Source: Pedosphaera sp. (GTDB lineage: Bacteria; Verrucomicrobiota; Verrucomicrobiia; Limisphaerales; SXTU01). From it: DNA of 11,663 bases. The stretch is taken from positions 1-11,663 of the forward strand of contig SIBB01000064.1 in assembly GCA_009695395.1 (NCBI GenBank), given 5' to 3'. The translations under genes were made by a program, and so were the position numbers. The stretch's first letter is position 1. Every line of letters begins with the position of its first letter. Below the pieces are notes generated by a model. That model worked only from the letters and a program-made list of their open reading frames with translations. It was not told where the DNA came from and did not search any database. Of the stretch, positions 1 to 6,278 are shown piece after piece.

Positions 1-725
1 CAGCGTTTGGCCGGGCCGTATTCCGCACCCGCGTTCAAGCCGATGAGCAGGCCGTCTGGGAGATTGAACTTCGCCTTGACCGCCGCGACCTCGTCCGCCG
101 AGACGGCGAGGTGCGTCGCGAGCGGCTCCGGCTTCGCGCCCAACGCGGCGACGAGGTGGAGATAGTGGAAGAGGTGATGACTGGCGGCGGGGAGCGCGGC
201 GTTCACGCCGCAGGAGCTGCCATCTGGCAATGATGCCTGCTGCGGCCTGAAGGCCGCGCTCCTTTCCGCGTCGGCCACCAACCGCCGCACTTCCTCCACC
301 GTCCGCTTCCGCATCTCCACGACATCTGCGCGCCGAGGAACGGCCTGCGTCAGCAGCCAGTCCCGCCAGCCACCCGCGTAACCAATGCGTCGGGGAATCC
401 CTGCGAAGAGGACTTCCAATCCCGTGCGGATGGAGTTGGGCAACACCAGCGCGGCGTCGAAGCCCCCTTCTCGTAGCCTGCGCACGCCACTGAATACACC
501 TTCCTTCGGCGCGAAGGTAATGACTTCATCCACTGCCGAGTGTCCCGCCCAAAGCCCGACCAGCTTCTCATGCGTGAGCAGGGTGATGTGTGTGCCCGGC
601 AGCGCCTCGCGCAACCGCAGCAGCGCCGGCGTGGTCATCACGGCGTCGCCAATCCAGTTCGCCCCGCGCACGAGCAGTCGGCGCGGCGTGAGGCGTGAGG
701 AGTGAGGAGTGGAGGGAGTGCTCAT
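1..725 (-). CDS. waaF: ADP-heptose:LPS heptosyltransferase II (WaaF), 3' end cut by window edge
   Basis: Transfers the second L-glycero-D-manno-heptose onto the Kdo2-lipid A inner core at the cytoplasmic face of the inner membrane (GT9 family). My minus-strand translation gives 241 uninterrupted codons to the window edge. The N-terminal motif RGANWIGDAVMTTPAL lies at residues 20-34; Asp27 in WIGD matches the proposed catalytic base of the family. LNAGAEYGPAKR, at the visible end, is the start of the conserved nucleotide-sugar-binding C-terminal domain. About 100 residues are missing. The ATG overlaps the upstream acyltransferase stop as ATGA, which fixes the start and suggests translational coupling. 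Two oddities: the first 16 residues are Ser/Thr/Pro-rich and encoded by heptameric DNA repeats, and residues about 155-178 are encoded by a palindromic doublet (191-262). The family call is firm; WaaF rather than another GT9 enzyme rests on the AEYGPAKR motif and the LPS context. Confidence 0.9.
   Translation of the reverse strand, partial: MSTPSTPHSSRLTPRRLLVRGANWIGDAVMTTPALLRLREALPGTHITLLTHEKLVGLWAGHSAVDEVITFAPKEGVFSGVRRLREGGFDAALVLPNSIRTGLEVLFAGIPRRIGYAGGWRDWLLTQAVPRRADVVEMRKRTVEEVRRLVADAERSAAFRPQQASLPDGSSCGVNAALPAASHHLFHYLHLVAALGAKPEPLATHLAVSADEVAAVKAKFNLPDGLLIGLNAGAEYGPAKR
191..262. repeat. REP-doublet-like (REPIN-like) palindromic element inside waaF
   Basis: Two inverted copies of one short palindromic unit face each other. 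The left copy begins GGAGCGCGGC at 191 and folds through GCGGCGTTCACGCCGC. The right copy, read from 262 on the minus strand, begins identically and folds through GCGGCCTTCAGGCCGC. Over the first 23 bases they agree at 21; the two differences are a matched G-C to C-G swap that keeps the stem paired. Between them lies a small perfect inverted repeat, TGCCA-TC-TGGCA (218-229). The block is 72 bases, a multiple of three, so the reading frame stays open. Function is not known; resemblance to REP/REPIN elements is by architecture only. Confidence 0.7.
686..713. repeat. Four tandem heptamers at the 5' end of waaF
   Basis: GCGTGAG, GCGTGAG, GAGTGAG and GAGTGGA follow one another without gaps. They lie inside the waaF coding region and encode part of its low-complexity Ser/Thr/Pro-rich leader, before the conserved LLVRGANWIGD segment. 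The shared GTGA core also appears in the heptameric repeat at the lpxI/lpxK junction. Confidence 0.55.
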
Positions 726-1654
726 GCTGTTTCCCTATCTTCTAGCTTCTGACTCCCATCTTCTTTTCGACCCCGCCACTTCCCCTGCTTCCACCGGTTG
801 TGAACCCAGAACCAGTTCGCCGGGTCGCGGCGGATGGCGGTCTCGAAAGCACGATTCATGTCGCGAGCCATGTCCTCGGCGGGACGCGGCTGGCCGTTGA
901 GGTGCGTGGGAATCTCGTCGCCCACCTCGATGCGCCAGCGACCCGGCGCGACGCGGTGGCAGATGACAGTGAAGAGCGGGCAGTCGTAACGCAGTGCCAG
1001 CAGGCCCGGCGCGACGCTCGTGGAGCAGTCGCGCCCGAAGAAAGGCAGGCGCACGCCGCGGTCGCCGGCGTGCTGATCGGTGAAGAGGCCGAGCATCATG
1101 CCGGGCCGGTGCATCGCGGCCTTGAGCGCGTCAGCGTCCTTGCGACGCTCGAAGAAGAGGCTGCCAGACTTCTCGCGCAACTCCTGCATCACACGCGTCA
1201 GCCCCGCTTGACGCAGTCCGCGATAGGTCGTCGCGACTTGGTAGCCGGGGCAGAACAAGGCGGAACGACCCAGCAGTTCGAAGTTCGCGAAGTGTCCAAC
1301 TGCGCACACTACACTGGGCGGCGGCTGTCCCGGCGTGGACTTTGGAAACTTCTCCGCGCCCACGAACTCGGTCACGGCGCGGATGCCATCGGCGTGGAAG
1401 CTCGCCGTCTTCACCGCACAGGCAAAGCTCTCGCCGATGCGCCGGAAGTTCTCGCCAGCGAGCGAGCGAACCTCGGTGGCGGACTTCTCCGGGAAACATT
1501 CGGTGATGTTCCGCTGGGCGACGTTGCGATGCCGCCCATCCAGCACATAAGCCAACGCGCCGAACACCCGCCCCAACCACGCCACGGTCCCGAGCGGCAG
1601 CGCCTGAAGGAACGCAACCACGACGCGGGCAAGGAGAGCGAGGAGCACGTCCAT
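722..1654 (-). CDS. lpxL: LpxL/HtrB-family lipid A acyltransferase
   Basis: Adds a secondary acyl chain to (Kdo)2-lipid IVA-type precursors at the inner membrane (lysophospholipid acyltransferase family). The 310-residue product has a hydrophobic N-terminal segment (about residues 2-20) and the HX4E catalytic motif VGHFANFELLG with His121 and Glu126. It also has TDQHAGDRGVRLPFFGR from about 192, and the near-C-terminal WFWVHNRWK (281-289) typical of LpxL proteins. I chose the ATG at 1654 because it forms a TGATG stop-start junction with lpxK. A TTG four codons upstream is the alternative start. The 3' end overlaps waaF as ATGA. The length is normal for the family. Whether it is functionally LpxL, LpxM or another late acyltransferase cannot be told from sequence alone. 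Confidence 0.88.
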   Translation of the reverse strand: MDVLLALLARVVVAFLQALPLGTVAWLGRVFGALAYVLDGRHRNVAQRNITECFPEKSATEVRSLAGENFRRIGESFACAVKTASFHADGIRAVTEFVGAEKFPKSTPGQPPPSVVCAVGHFANFELLGRSALFCPGYQVATTYRGLRQAGLTRVMQELREKSGSLFFERRKDADALKAAMHRPGMMLGLFTDQHAGDRGVRLPFFGRDCSTSVAPGLLALRYDCPLFTVICHRVAPGRWRIEVGDEIPTHLNGQPRPAEDMARDMNRAFETAIRRDPANWFWVHNRWKQGKWRGRKEDGSQKLEDRETA

Positions 1655-2826
1655 CACTTGAAACAAATCTGGCGCACGCAGTCTTGGAAGTCCTTCGCGC
1701 CGGAGAGGATTTTGATTTCCACGCGCATGAAGCAGATGGGCAGGTCGCGGCGGTCAATTTTTGGGAAACGCACGGCGTCCTTCTGCGTGGTGACGATGAT
1801 TTCCGCCTGTCGCTTCTTGGCGCGGTTGATGGCGTTGAGGACTTCCTGCTGCGTAAAGCGGTGGTGGTCGGCGAAGCGCTTGGAATAGACGAGTTCTCCG
1901 CCCTGTTTCACGAGGCTGGCTTCGAAGCTCTCCGGCTGTGCGATGCCGCTGAAGCTCGCGACCTTCTTGCCCTTGAGGAAGCTCAGGTCCATCCGCTCAC
2001 CGGTGAACACGTCCTCGAAATAGAGCGGGTGGTGGACGCACTCGACGATGCTCGCCTTTGGGTTGTGCTTGGCGATGCGGGCGCGGAGGTGGGCGGTGTT
2101 ACCGTCGCTCTTGGTGAGGAAGATGACGCTGGCGCGGTCGAGGTGTGAGGGTGGTTCGCGCAGCGTGCCGCGTGGGAGAAGGTGCTCGTTGCCGAAGGGC
2201 TGCTGGCAGTCCACGAGCACAATGTCCTTCCGGCGACCGCGCAGCTTCCAATACTGGTAGCCGTCGTCGAGCAGAAGGGTGTCGCAGCCGAACTTGGCGA
2301 TGGCGTAGCGGCCTGCCTTCACGCGGTCCTTGTCCACGAGCACGACGACGTCCTTCAAGTTACTCGCGAGCATATAAGGCTCGTCGCCGGCGGTCTCGGA
2401 GTTGAGGAGCAGGCTCTTTCCGTCCGAGACGATGCGCGGCGGCGTAGTGTCGTCGCGGAGGAGGAGCTTGTTCAACAGGCGCGGGCCGAGCGGACCTGGA
2501 TTAGAGCGGTAGCCGCGCGAGAGGATGGCCACCTTGCGCCCGGCGTCGGTCAGTTCGCGTGCGAACTTCTCGACGACCGGCGTCTTGCCCGTGCCGCCGA
2601 CGGTCACATTGCCGACGGCGATGACCTGCACGCCGAGCGTGGCGTCGCGCAGGATGCGGACGTTGTAGAGGAAGAGGCGGAGCTTCACGAGGACCGTGAA
2701 GACCTTCGAGAGGCCGAGCAGGGTGGTGCGCAGAAGCGCGGCGCCCTTGCCCTTGCGCTGCTCGAAGATGACTTCGAGCACCAAGGTCTCGGCGGTTTCC
2801 GTCCAGTTGCGGAGCGTCTCGCGCAT
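1654..2826 (-). CDS. lpxK: Tetraacyldisaccharide 4'-kinase (LpxK)
   Basis: Phosphorylates the 4' position of the lipid A disaccharide precursor to give lipid IVA; a membrane-associated P-loop kinase. The 390-residue product carries the Walker A motif GNVTVGGTGKTP (72-83), SRGYRS (103-108), GDEPYMLA (147-154) and LLLDDGYQ (184-191), all in family order. A basic and hydrophobic N-terminal segment, around residues 35-60, precedes the P-loop and fits membrane attachment. The TGA stop overlaps the next ATG by one base (TGATG). No clear Shine-Dalgarno sequence precedes the ATG at 2826, and no nearer start would keep the N-terminal helix. The length is slightly above the usual 320-360 residues because of a long N-terminus. 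Confidence 0.95.
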   Translation of the reverse strand: MRETLRNWTETAETLVLEVIFEQRKGKGAALLRTTLLGLSKVFTVLVKLRLFLYNVRILRDATLGVQVIAVGNVTVGGTGKTPVVEKFARELTDAGRKVAILSRGYRSNPGPLGPRLLNKLLLRDDTTPPRIVSDGKSLLLNSETAGDEPYMLASNLKDVVVLVDKDRVKAGRYAIAKFGCDTLLLDDGYQYWKLRGRRKDIVLVDCQQPFGNEHLLPRGTLREPPSHLDRASVIFLTKSDGNTAHLRARIAKHNPKASIVECVHHPLYFEDVFTGERMDLSFLKGKKVASFSGIAQPESFEASLVKQGGELVYSKRFADHHRFTQQEVLNAINRAKKRQAEIIVTTQKDAVRFPKIDRRDLPICFMRVEIKILSGAKDFQDCVRQICFK

Positions 2827-2858
2827 GTGGCGCGGAGTGTGCCCGCGCGGAGGACAGA

Positions 2859-2950
2859 GGGGAAAGTGATTAGTGAGTCGTAAGTAGCGAAAATAAAGGC
2901 GGCGTGCTCGGGCCGAGCCCCCTCCTCCGACTAATCACTAATCACTTCCC
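2859..2950. repeat. Heptamer-rich inverted repeat spanning the lpxI stop and lpxI-lpxK gap
   Basis: AGTGATTAGTGA (2865-2876) is exactly complementary to TCACTAATCACT (2935-2946). The pairing extends outward through GGGAA/TTCCC, apart from one unpaired A, and inward through GTCG/CGAC. The right arm includes the lpxI TGA stop (2942-2944). On the minus strand it reads as heptamers GTGATTA-GTGATTA. The loop of about 58 bases contains GGGCTCGGCCCGAGC-like self-complementary DNA near 2907-2919. It could act as a transcript-stabilising or attenuating hairpin between lpxI and lpxK, or be a repeat relic. There is no T-tract. Confidence 0.55.
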
Positions 2951-3772
2951 GTCCACGACCGTGAGGAGCGAAAGCCCGTGCTGCCGCACAAGCTTCTCCA
3001 TCACATCCTGCTCCAGCAGCAGCGTGCGGCCGGACTCGAAGGCGAGCACGCGGACGCCGCTGGCGGCGCAGGCTTCGAGCGTCTGTGGGCCGACGCAGGG
3101 GATGTCGAAACGGAGGTCGTGCTGCTCCTTCGCGACCTTCACGGCGACCGCTCCGCCATCCTTGCCGGCGAGTTCGCCGCCGCGTGCGAGCGCCTTGTCC
3201 GTGCCCTCGAAGCCCTCCACGGCGAGGACGGTGCCGCCTTTGACCACGGCGGTCTGGCCGATTTCGAGCCGGGAAACTTCCTTTGCGATGCGGAAGCCAA
3301 AGCGCACATCTGCCGACTCGTCGTCGCTCAACTTCTTGCCCAGCGTGAAGCCCGGCCCAGCCATGAGCGGTTGCAGCCACGGCATGGCGGAGATGAGTTC
3401 CACGCCGTCTTTCTGCAGTTCGTCCGCGATGCCGCCAAAGAGGGTGTGGGCGTTCTTCTCCTTCAGCCGCATGAGCAGCGCGACGGCGCGGAGGTCGGGG
3501 CGGAGGTCGAAGAGGTTCTTGGGCGCGATTTGCCCGGCCATGACGCAGTGCTTCACACCGCGCTCGGTGAAGGCGGAAATCAACTTGCCGAGCTGGCCGA
3601 CGCGTAACCAGACAATGTCGTCCACGAGCTTCGCCAGCGCCGGGTCGGTCTCGCCCTCGAACGCGACGGCGACGAGGCGCGGGACGCCCATGGCGCGGGC
3701 TTGCTTCGCGAGCAGGAACGGCAGCGTGCGGTTGCCGGCGATGATGCCGAGCGTGTGGATGGCGGCGGACAC
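2942..3772 (-). CDS. lpxI: UDP-2,3-diacylglucosamine pyrophosphatase (LpxI type)
   Basis: Hydrolyses UDP-2,3-diacylglucosamine to lipid X and UMP in lipid A synthesis, replacing LpxH. The 276-residue product begins SAAIHTLGIIAGNRTLPFLLA-like at its N-terminus. It contains VMAGQIAPKNLF mid-protein, VLAVEGFEGTDKALARGG (about 182-199) and RFDIPCVGPQTLE near the C-terminus. Asp223 in FDIP is in the place of the catalytic aspartate reported for Caulobacter LpxI (D225), by motif position. The GTG at 3772 is chosen because family similarity begins just after it and the length is right. Longer in-frame extensions run antisense to the neighbouring ThuA gene and are not credible. There is no clear Shine-Dalgarno sequence. 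It is separated from lpxK by 115 bases containing an inverted repeat. Confidence 0.9.
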   Translation of the reverse strand: MSAAIHTLGIIAGNRTLPFLLAKQARAMGVPRLVAVAFEGETDPALAKLVDDIVWLRVGQLGKLISAFTERGVKHCVMAGQIAPKNLFDLRPDLRAVALLMRLKEKNAHTLFGGIADELQKDGVELISAMPWLQPLMAGPGFTLGKKLSDDESADVRFGFRIAKEVSRLEIGQTAVVKGGTVLAVEGFEGTDKALARGGELAGKDGGAVAVKVAKEQHDLRFDIPCVGPQTLEACAASGVRVLAFESGRTLLLEQDVMEKLVRQHGLSLLTVVDGK

Positions 3773-3822
3773 GGGCGGGAGCGTAGCGCGGCGGTCCGGC
3801 GTTGTCAGGAAGGGAAAATGGA

Positions 3823-3895
3823 GGAGCAGGATTGAGATTAGAATTACGAGCGGAGGAGGGCAGCTCGCCGCAGCTCCTGCTCGTAATCCTGCTCC
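3823..3895. repeat. Palindromic low-complexity block between lpxI and the ThuA-rhodanese gene
   Basis: GGAGCAGGATT (3823-3833) pairs exactly with AATCCTGCTCC (3885-3895). Inside it, ATTACGAGC (3843-3851) pairs with GCTCGTAAT (3879-3887), and a GGAG...CTCC core remains in the loop. The two pairings share bases 3885-3887, so they are alternative or nested folds. The left half is purine-rich, with repeated GATTA-like words. The block lies in the 177-base divergent gap between two genes, where promoters for both directions must sit, but I could not assign -35/-10 boxes. Confidence 0.5.
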
Positions 3896-3949
3896 GCATT
3901 CGCGTTGTCGCTCGACAGCCCCTGCCCACGCGCCTATCACTGCGCCAAC

Positions 3950-5029
3950 ATGAAAGCCGCATTGTCCTCCCTGCTCCGATTCGCCCTGGCCTGTCTGCTC
4001 TGCGCGTCCGCCTGCGCCGCTGCGCCCGCCAAGCCACCGACCATCGTGCTCATCAGCGGCGAGTTCGAATACCATTCCGCCGAGTCGCTGCCGCTGCTTC
4101 AGAAGCAATTGGAATCCAAGCTCGGAGCGAAGTGCGTTTTGCTCCAGCGACCTGCCGACCCGAAAGCGCAGTCCATCGCCGGGCTGGAGGCACTCGCCAC
4201 CGCCGACCTCGCCATCCTCTACATCCGGCGCATGACGCTGCCAGAGGAGCAGCTCGCGCAGATCAGGAAATACGCCGCGTCCGGCCGACCGATCATCGGA
4301 CTGCGCACGGCGAGCCACGCGTTCGAGAACTGGAAGGAGTGGGACCGCGAGGTGCTCGGCGGCAACTATCAGAACCATCACAACAACCAGCTCGCGACCA
4401 CAGTGCGGGTGCTGCCGGAGGCAGCGGGTCACCCGATTCTCAAGGGCGTGGCGAAGGAGTTCCCCTCGCCCGGCTCGCTCTACCGGAACACGCCGCTCGC
4501 AGCGGATGCCAAGGTGTTGCTGATGGGTTCCGTCGAGGGCAAGCCCGCCGAACCAGTCGCCTGGACGCACAGCTTCAAGGGCACGCCGGTCTTCTACACC
4601 TCCCTCGGGCACCCGAAGGATTTTGAAATCGAGTCGTTCAACCGCCTGCTGATGAACGCCGTCCAGTGGGCGCTCGCGCAGCCGAGAGCGGCAGCAGCGA
4701 CGGAGGCGACGGGCTTTCGCCGCGTGGGCGTGGCGGAGTTCGATCAGCTCTGGCGGGAGAAGAAATATACCGTCCTCGACGTGCGGACGGCGGACGAGTT
4801 CAAGTCCGGCCACATCCCCAGCGCGGTGAACCTCGACGTGTTGGACGCGGGTTTCGAGAAGGAGGTGACCGCGCTGGATAAGTCAAAAACCTACCTCGTC
4901 CACTGCGCCGCAGGACGCCGAAGCGCGGATGCGGCGGGGCAGATGAAGGCTCTGGGTTTCAAGTCCGTGGTGGACCTCGCACCCGGCTTCAATGGGTGGA
5001 AAGCCGCAGGCAAGCCAGTCGAGAAGTGA
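3950..5029 (+). CDS. Exported ThuA-like domain protein with C-terminal rhodanese domain
   Basis: The 359-residue product has an N-terminal signal peptide (about residues 1-24, ending CASACAAAP). Cys22 could be a lipoprotein cysteine, but the -3 residue is Ala, so signal peptidase I cleavage is equally possible. Residues 30-243 form a ThuA-like, glutamine-amidotransferase-fold domain: IVLISGEFEYHSAESLP, PIIGLRTASHAFENW (114-128), VFYTSLGHPKDF (214-225). Residues 262-355 form a rhodanese domain: VLDVRTADEFKSGHIPSAVN (275-294) and the active-site loop HCAAGRRS, with Cys319 and Arg324 fitting CXXGXR. The rhodanese should therefore be competent for persulfide chemistry; no substrate is evident. 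The ATG at 3950 is chosen over the TTG at 3905 because it opens the signal peptide directly. ThuA-like proteins are often linked to carbohydrate metabolism, but function here is unknown. Probably periplasmic. Confidence 0.85.
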   Translation: MKAALSSLLRFALACLLCASACAAAPAKPPTIVLISGEFEYHSAESLPLLQKQLESKLGAKCVLLQRPADPKAQSIAGLEALATADLAILYIRRMTLPEEQLAQIRKYAASGRPIIGLRTASHAFENWKEWDREVLGGNYQNHHNNQLATTVRVLPEAAGHPILKGVAKEFPSPGSLYRNTPLAADAKVLLMGSVEGKPAEPVAWTHSFKGTPVFYTSLGHPKDFEIESFNRLLMNAVQWALAQPRAAAATEATGFRRVGVAEFDQLWREKKYTVLDVRTADEFKSGHIPSAVNLDVLDAGFEKEVTALDKSKTYLVHCAAGRRSADAAGQMKALGFKSVVDLAPGFNGWKAAGKPVEK

Positions 5030-5045
5030 ACCGCGAAGAGTTTCC

Positions 5046-5151
5046 TGTCGCAAAAAGGCACAAGAAGCGCGACGGAGGAAGTGGTGTTGCTCGTGAATCA
5101 GCGGCGGATTTGAGAGTTCCGCTGTTGCGCCTTCTGTGCCTCTTTGTGGCA
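5046..5151. repeat. Long imperfect inverted repeat between convergent genes
   Basis: The arm 5046-5070 (TGTCGCAAAAAGGCACAAGA...) pairs with 5127-5151 (GCGCCTTCTGTGCCTCTTTG...) at 19 of 25 positions. Weaker pairing continues outward to about 5034 and 5163 (CGCGAAGAG.../...CTCCGCG). The intervening 56 bases have no clear structure. It fills nearly the whole 139-base gap between the ThuA-rhodanese stop and the kinase stop, so it may serve as a two-way transcript end or be a degenerate non-coding mobile element. Confidence 0.55.
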
Positions 5152-5168
5152 AAGAACTCCGCGTAGCG

Positions 5169-6140
5169 CTACTCCGAGCTGCCGTATTTCTTGATGAGCA
5201 GATGGCTGCGCGCCGCCGTGAGTTCCATGATGAACTGGTCGTAGCTCTGGTAGCGGTCGTCCGGGTTCTTCGCCATCGCGCAGCAGATGGCCTCGTTGGT
5301 CTTCTCCTGAATATCGGGCAACTCCTCGATGGGTGGCGTGAGCGGCTGCTCCACATGCGCGAGGGCGACATCGTTCACCGTCGCCGCTTCGAAGGGCACA
5401 TGGCCGGTCAGAGCGTGATAGAGCGTGCCCGCCAGCGAATACATGTCGGAACGGAAGTCCTCCGTCTGAAGCGAGATTCGCTCAGGCGCGATGTAATAGG
5501 GCGTGCCGAAGACGCCCGCGTCCGGGTCACGCCCGCCCTCGGAACTTTGCGCGAGGCCGAAGTCCACGAGCTTGGGCTCAGGTGGCTCGTCGTTATTGAA
5601 GAGGATGTTGCCCGGCTTGATGTCGAGGTGCAGCAGACCGTGACGGCTCGAGCAGTCGAGCGCGGAGGCGATCTTGATGCCCACGTCGAGCACCAGCAAC
5701 TCGTCCACGCGGCCCTGCGACTCGATGCGTCCGTCGAACGTGCCGTTGTCGGCGAGCTCCATCACGAGATACTTCTGCCCATCCGCCTCATCGAACCCGT
5801 AGATATGGATGATGTTCGTGTGGTTTAGCCCGGCACAGGCGCGTGCCTCGCGTTTGAAGGCCTCAACTTGGAGAGGGTCCTCGGCGATCTCCGGCTTCAT
5901 CAACTTCACCGCGACCTCACGGTTGAGGTTCAAATCGTAGGAGCGGAAGACCGTCCCCATGCCACCGGAAGCGATGACGCCGCGCAGCTCGAACTGGCGA
6001 AGCTTCACGGTGATCATCACTGGGCCGCCGCACTTGTTGCAGGCCTGCGTCTCGAACGGCGGCAGATCACTGGGAATGAAATTCTTCGCCGCACAGCGGC
6101 CACACGCCACCATCTTTAGTGATTTTTTTCCGTCGCTCAT
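5169..6140 (-). CDS. Zinc-ribbon Ser/Thr-type protein kinase (PknB-like), cytosolic
   Basis: The 323-residue product opens with a zinc-ribbon-like module, CGRC (13-16) and CNKCGG (34-39). A complete Hanks-type kinase domain follows: glycine loop GVIASGGMGTVF (54-65), ATP-binding Lys79 in VAVKLMK, probable helix-C Glu98, catalytic loop HLDIKPGN (171-178), LVDFGLA (191-197) and GTPYYIAPE (212-220). The catalytic Asp173, Asn178 and DFG Asp193 are all present, so it should be active. HLD replaces HRD (a non-RD kinase), and the first loop glycine is Ala57. No transmembrane segment or sensor domain follows; the protein ends soon after the kinase fold. The ATG at 6140 is chosen because the zinc ribbon begins just after it; a GGGGAAG sequence lies about 18 bases upstream, a long spacing. 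Longer in-frame extensions are antisense to waaA. The substrate is unknown. Confidence 0.88.
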   Translation of the reverse strand: MSDGKKSLKMVACGRCAAKNFIPSDLPPFETQACNKCGGPVMITVKLRQFELRGVIASGGMGTVFRSYDLNLNREVAVKLMKPEIAEDPLQVEAFKREARACAGLNHTNIIHIYGFDEADGQKYLVMELADNGTFDGRIESQGRVDELLVLDVGIKIASALDCSSRHGLLHLDIKPGNILFNNDEPPEPKLVDFGLAQSSEGGRDPDAGVFGTPYYIAPERISLQTEDFRSDMYSLAGTLYHALTGHVPFEAATVNDVALAHVEQPLTPPIEELPDIQEKTNEAICCAMAKNPDDRYQSYDQFIMELTAARSHLLIKKYGSSE

Positions 6141-6278
6141 GCAAGAGAAGTTCTTCCCCAGAGAGGCTAGCACCGGAGCCGTTTTGCTCAAGATAAGTTT
6201 CCGCCGGACGCGCCGGCTCGTTAAGCCGCCGCTTTTAAGTTTGGTAACGACGACGTGTTTTGTTCCAACCTGCGGCCC
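6141..6278. promoter_or_regulatory. Divergent intergenic region between kinase and waaA
   Basis: These 138 bases separate two divergently read genes and must hold both promoters. It contains a small hairpin GCCGG-ACGCG-CCGGC (6203-6217) and an AT-richer stretch from about 6186 to 6250. I cannot name convincing -35/-10 boxes, so this is a positional call only. Confidence 0.35.

Noticed and set aside
191..262. CRISPR repeat-like hairpins
   Set aside because: Only two inverted copies without regularly spaced direct repeats or spacers; the structure fits a REP doublet.
800..1888. Plus-strand open frame of 362 codons opposite the acyltransferase and lpxK
   Set aside because: Antisense shadow of two well-supported genes; no recognisable motif.
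2182..2883. Plus-strand open frame of 233 codons opposite lpxK
   Set aside because: Ala/Val/Glu-rich composition noise antisense to the LpxK P-loop region.
3773..4813. Minus-strand upstream extension of the lpxI frame, antisense to the ThuA-rhodanese gene
   Set aside because: High-GC open frame with no family similarity; the opposite strand carries a signal peptide and two recognisable domains.
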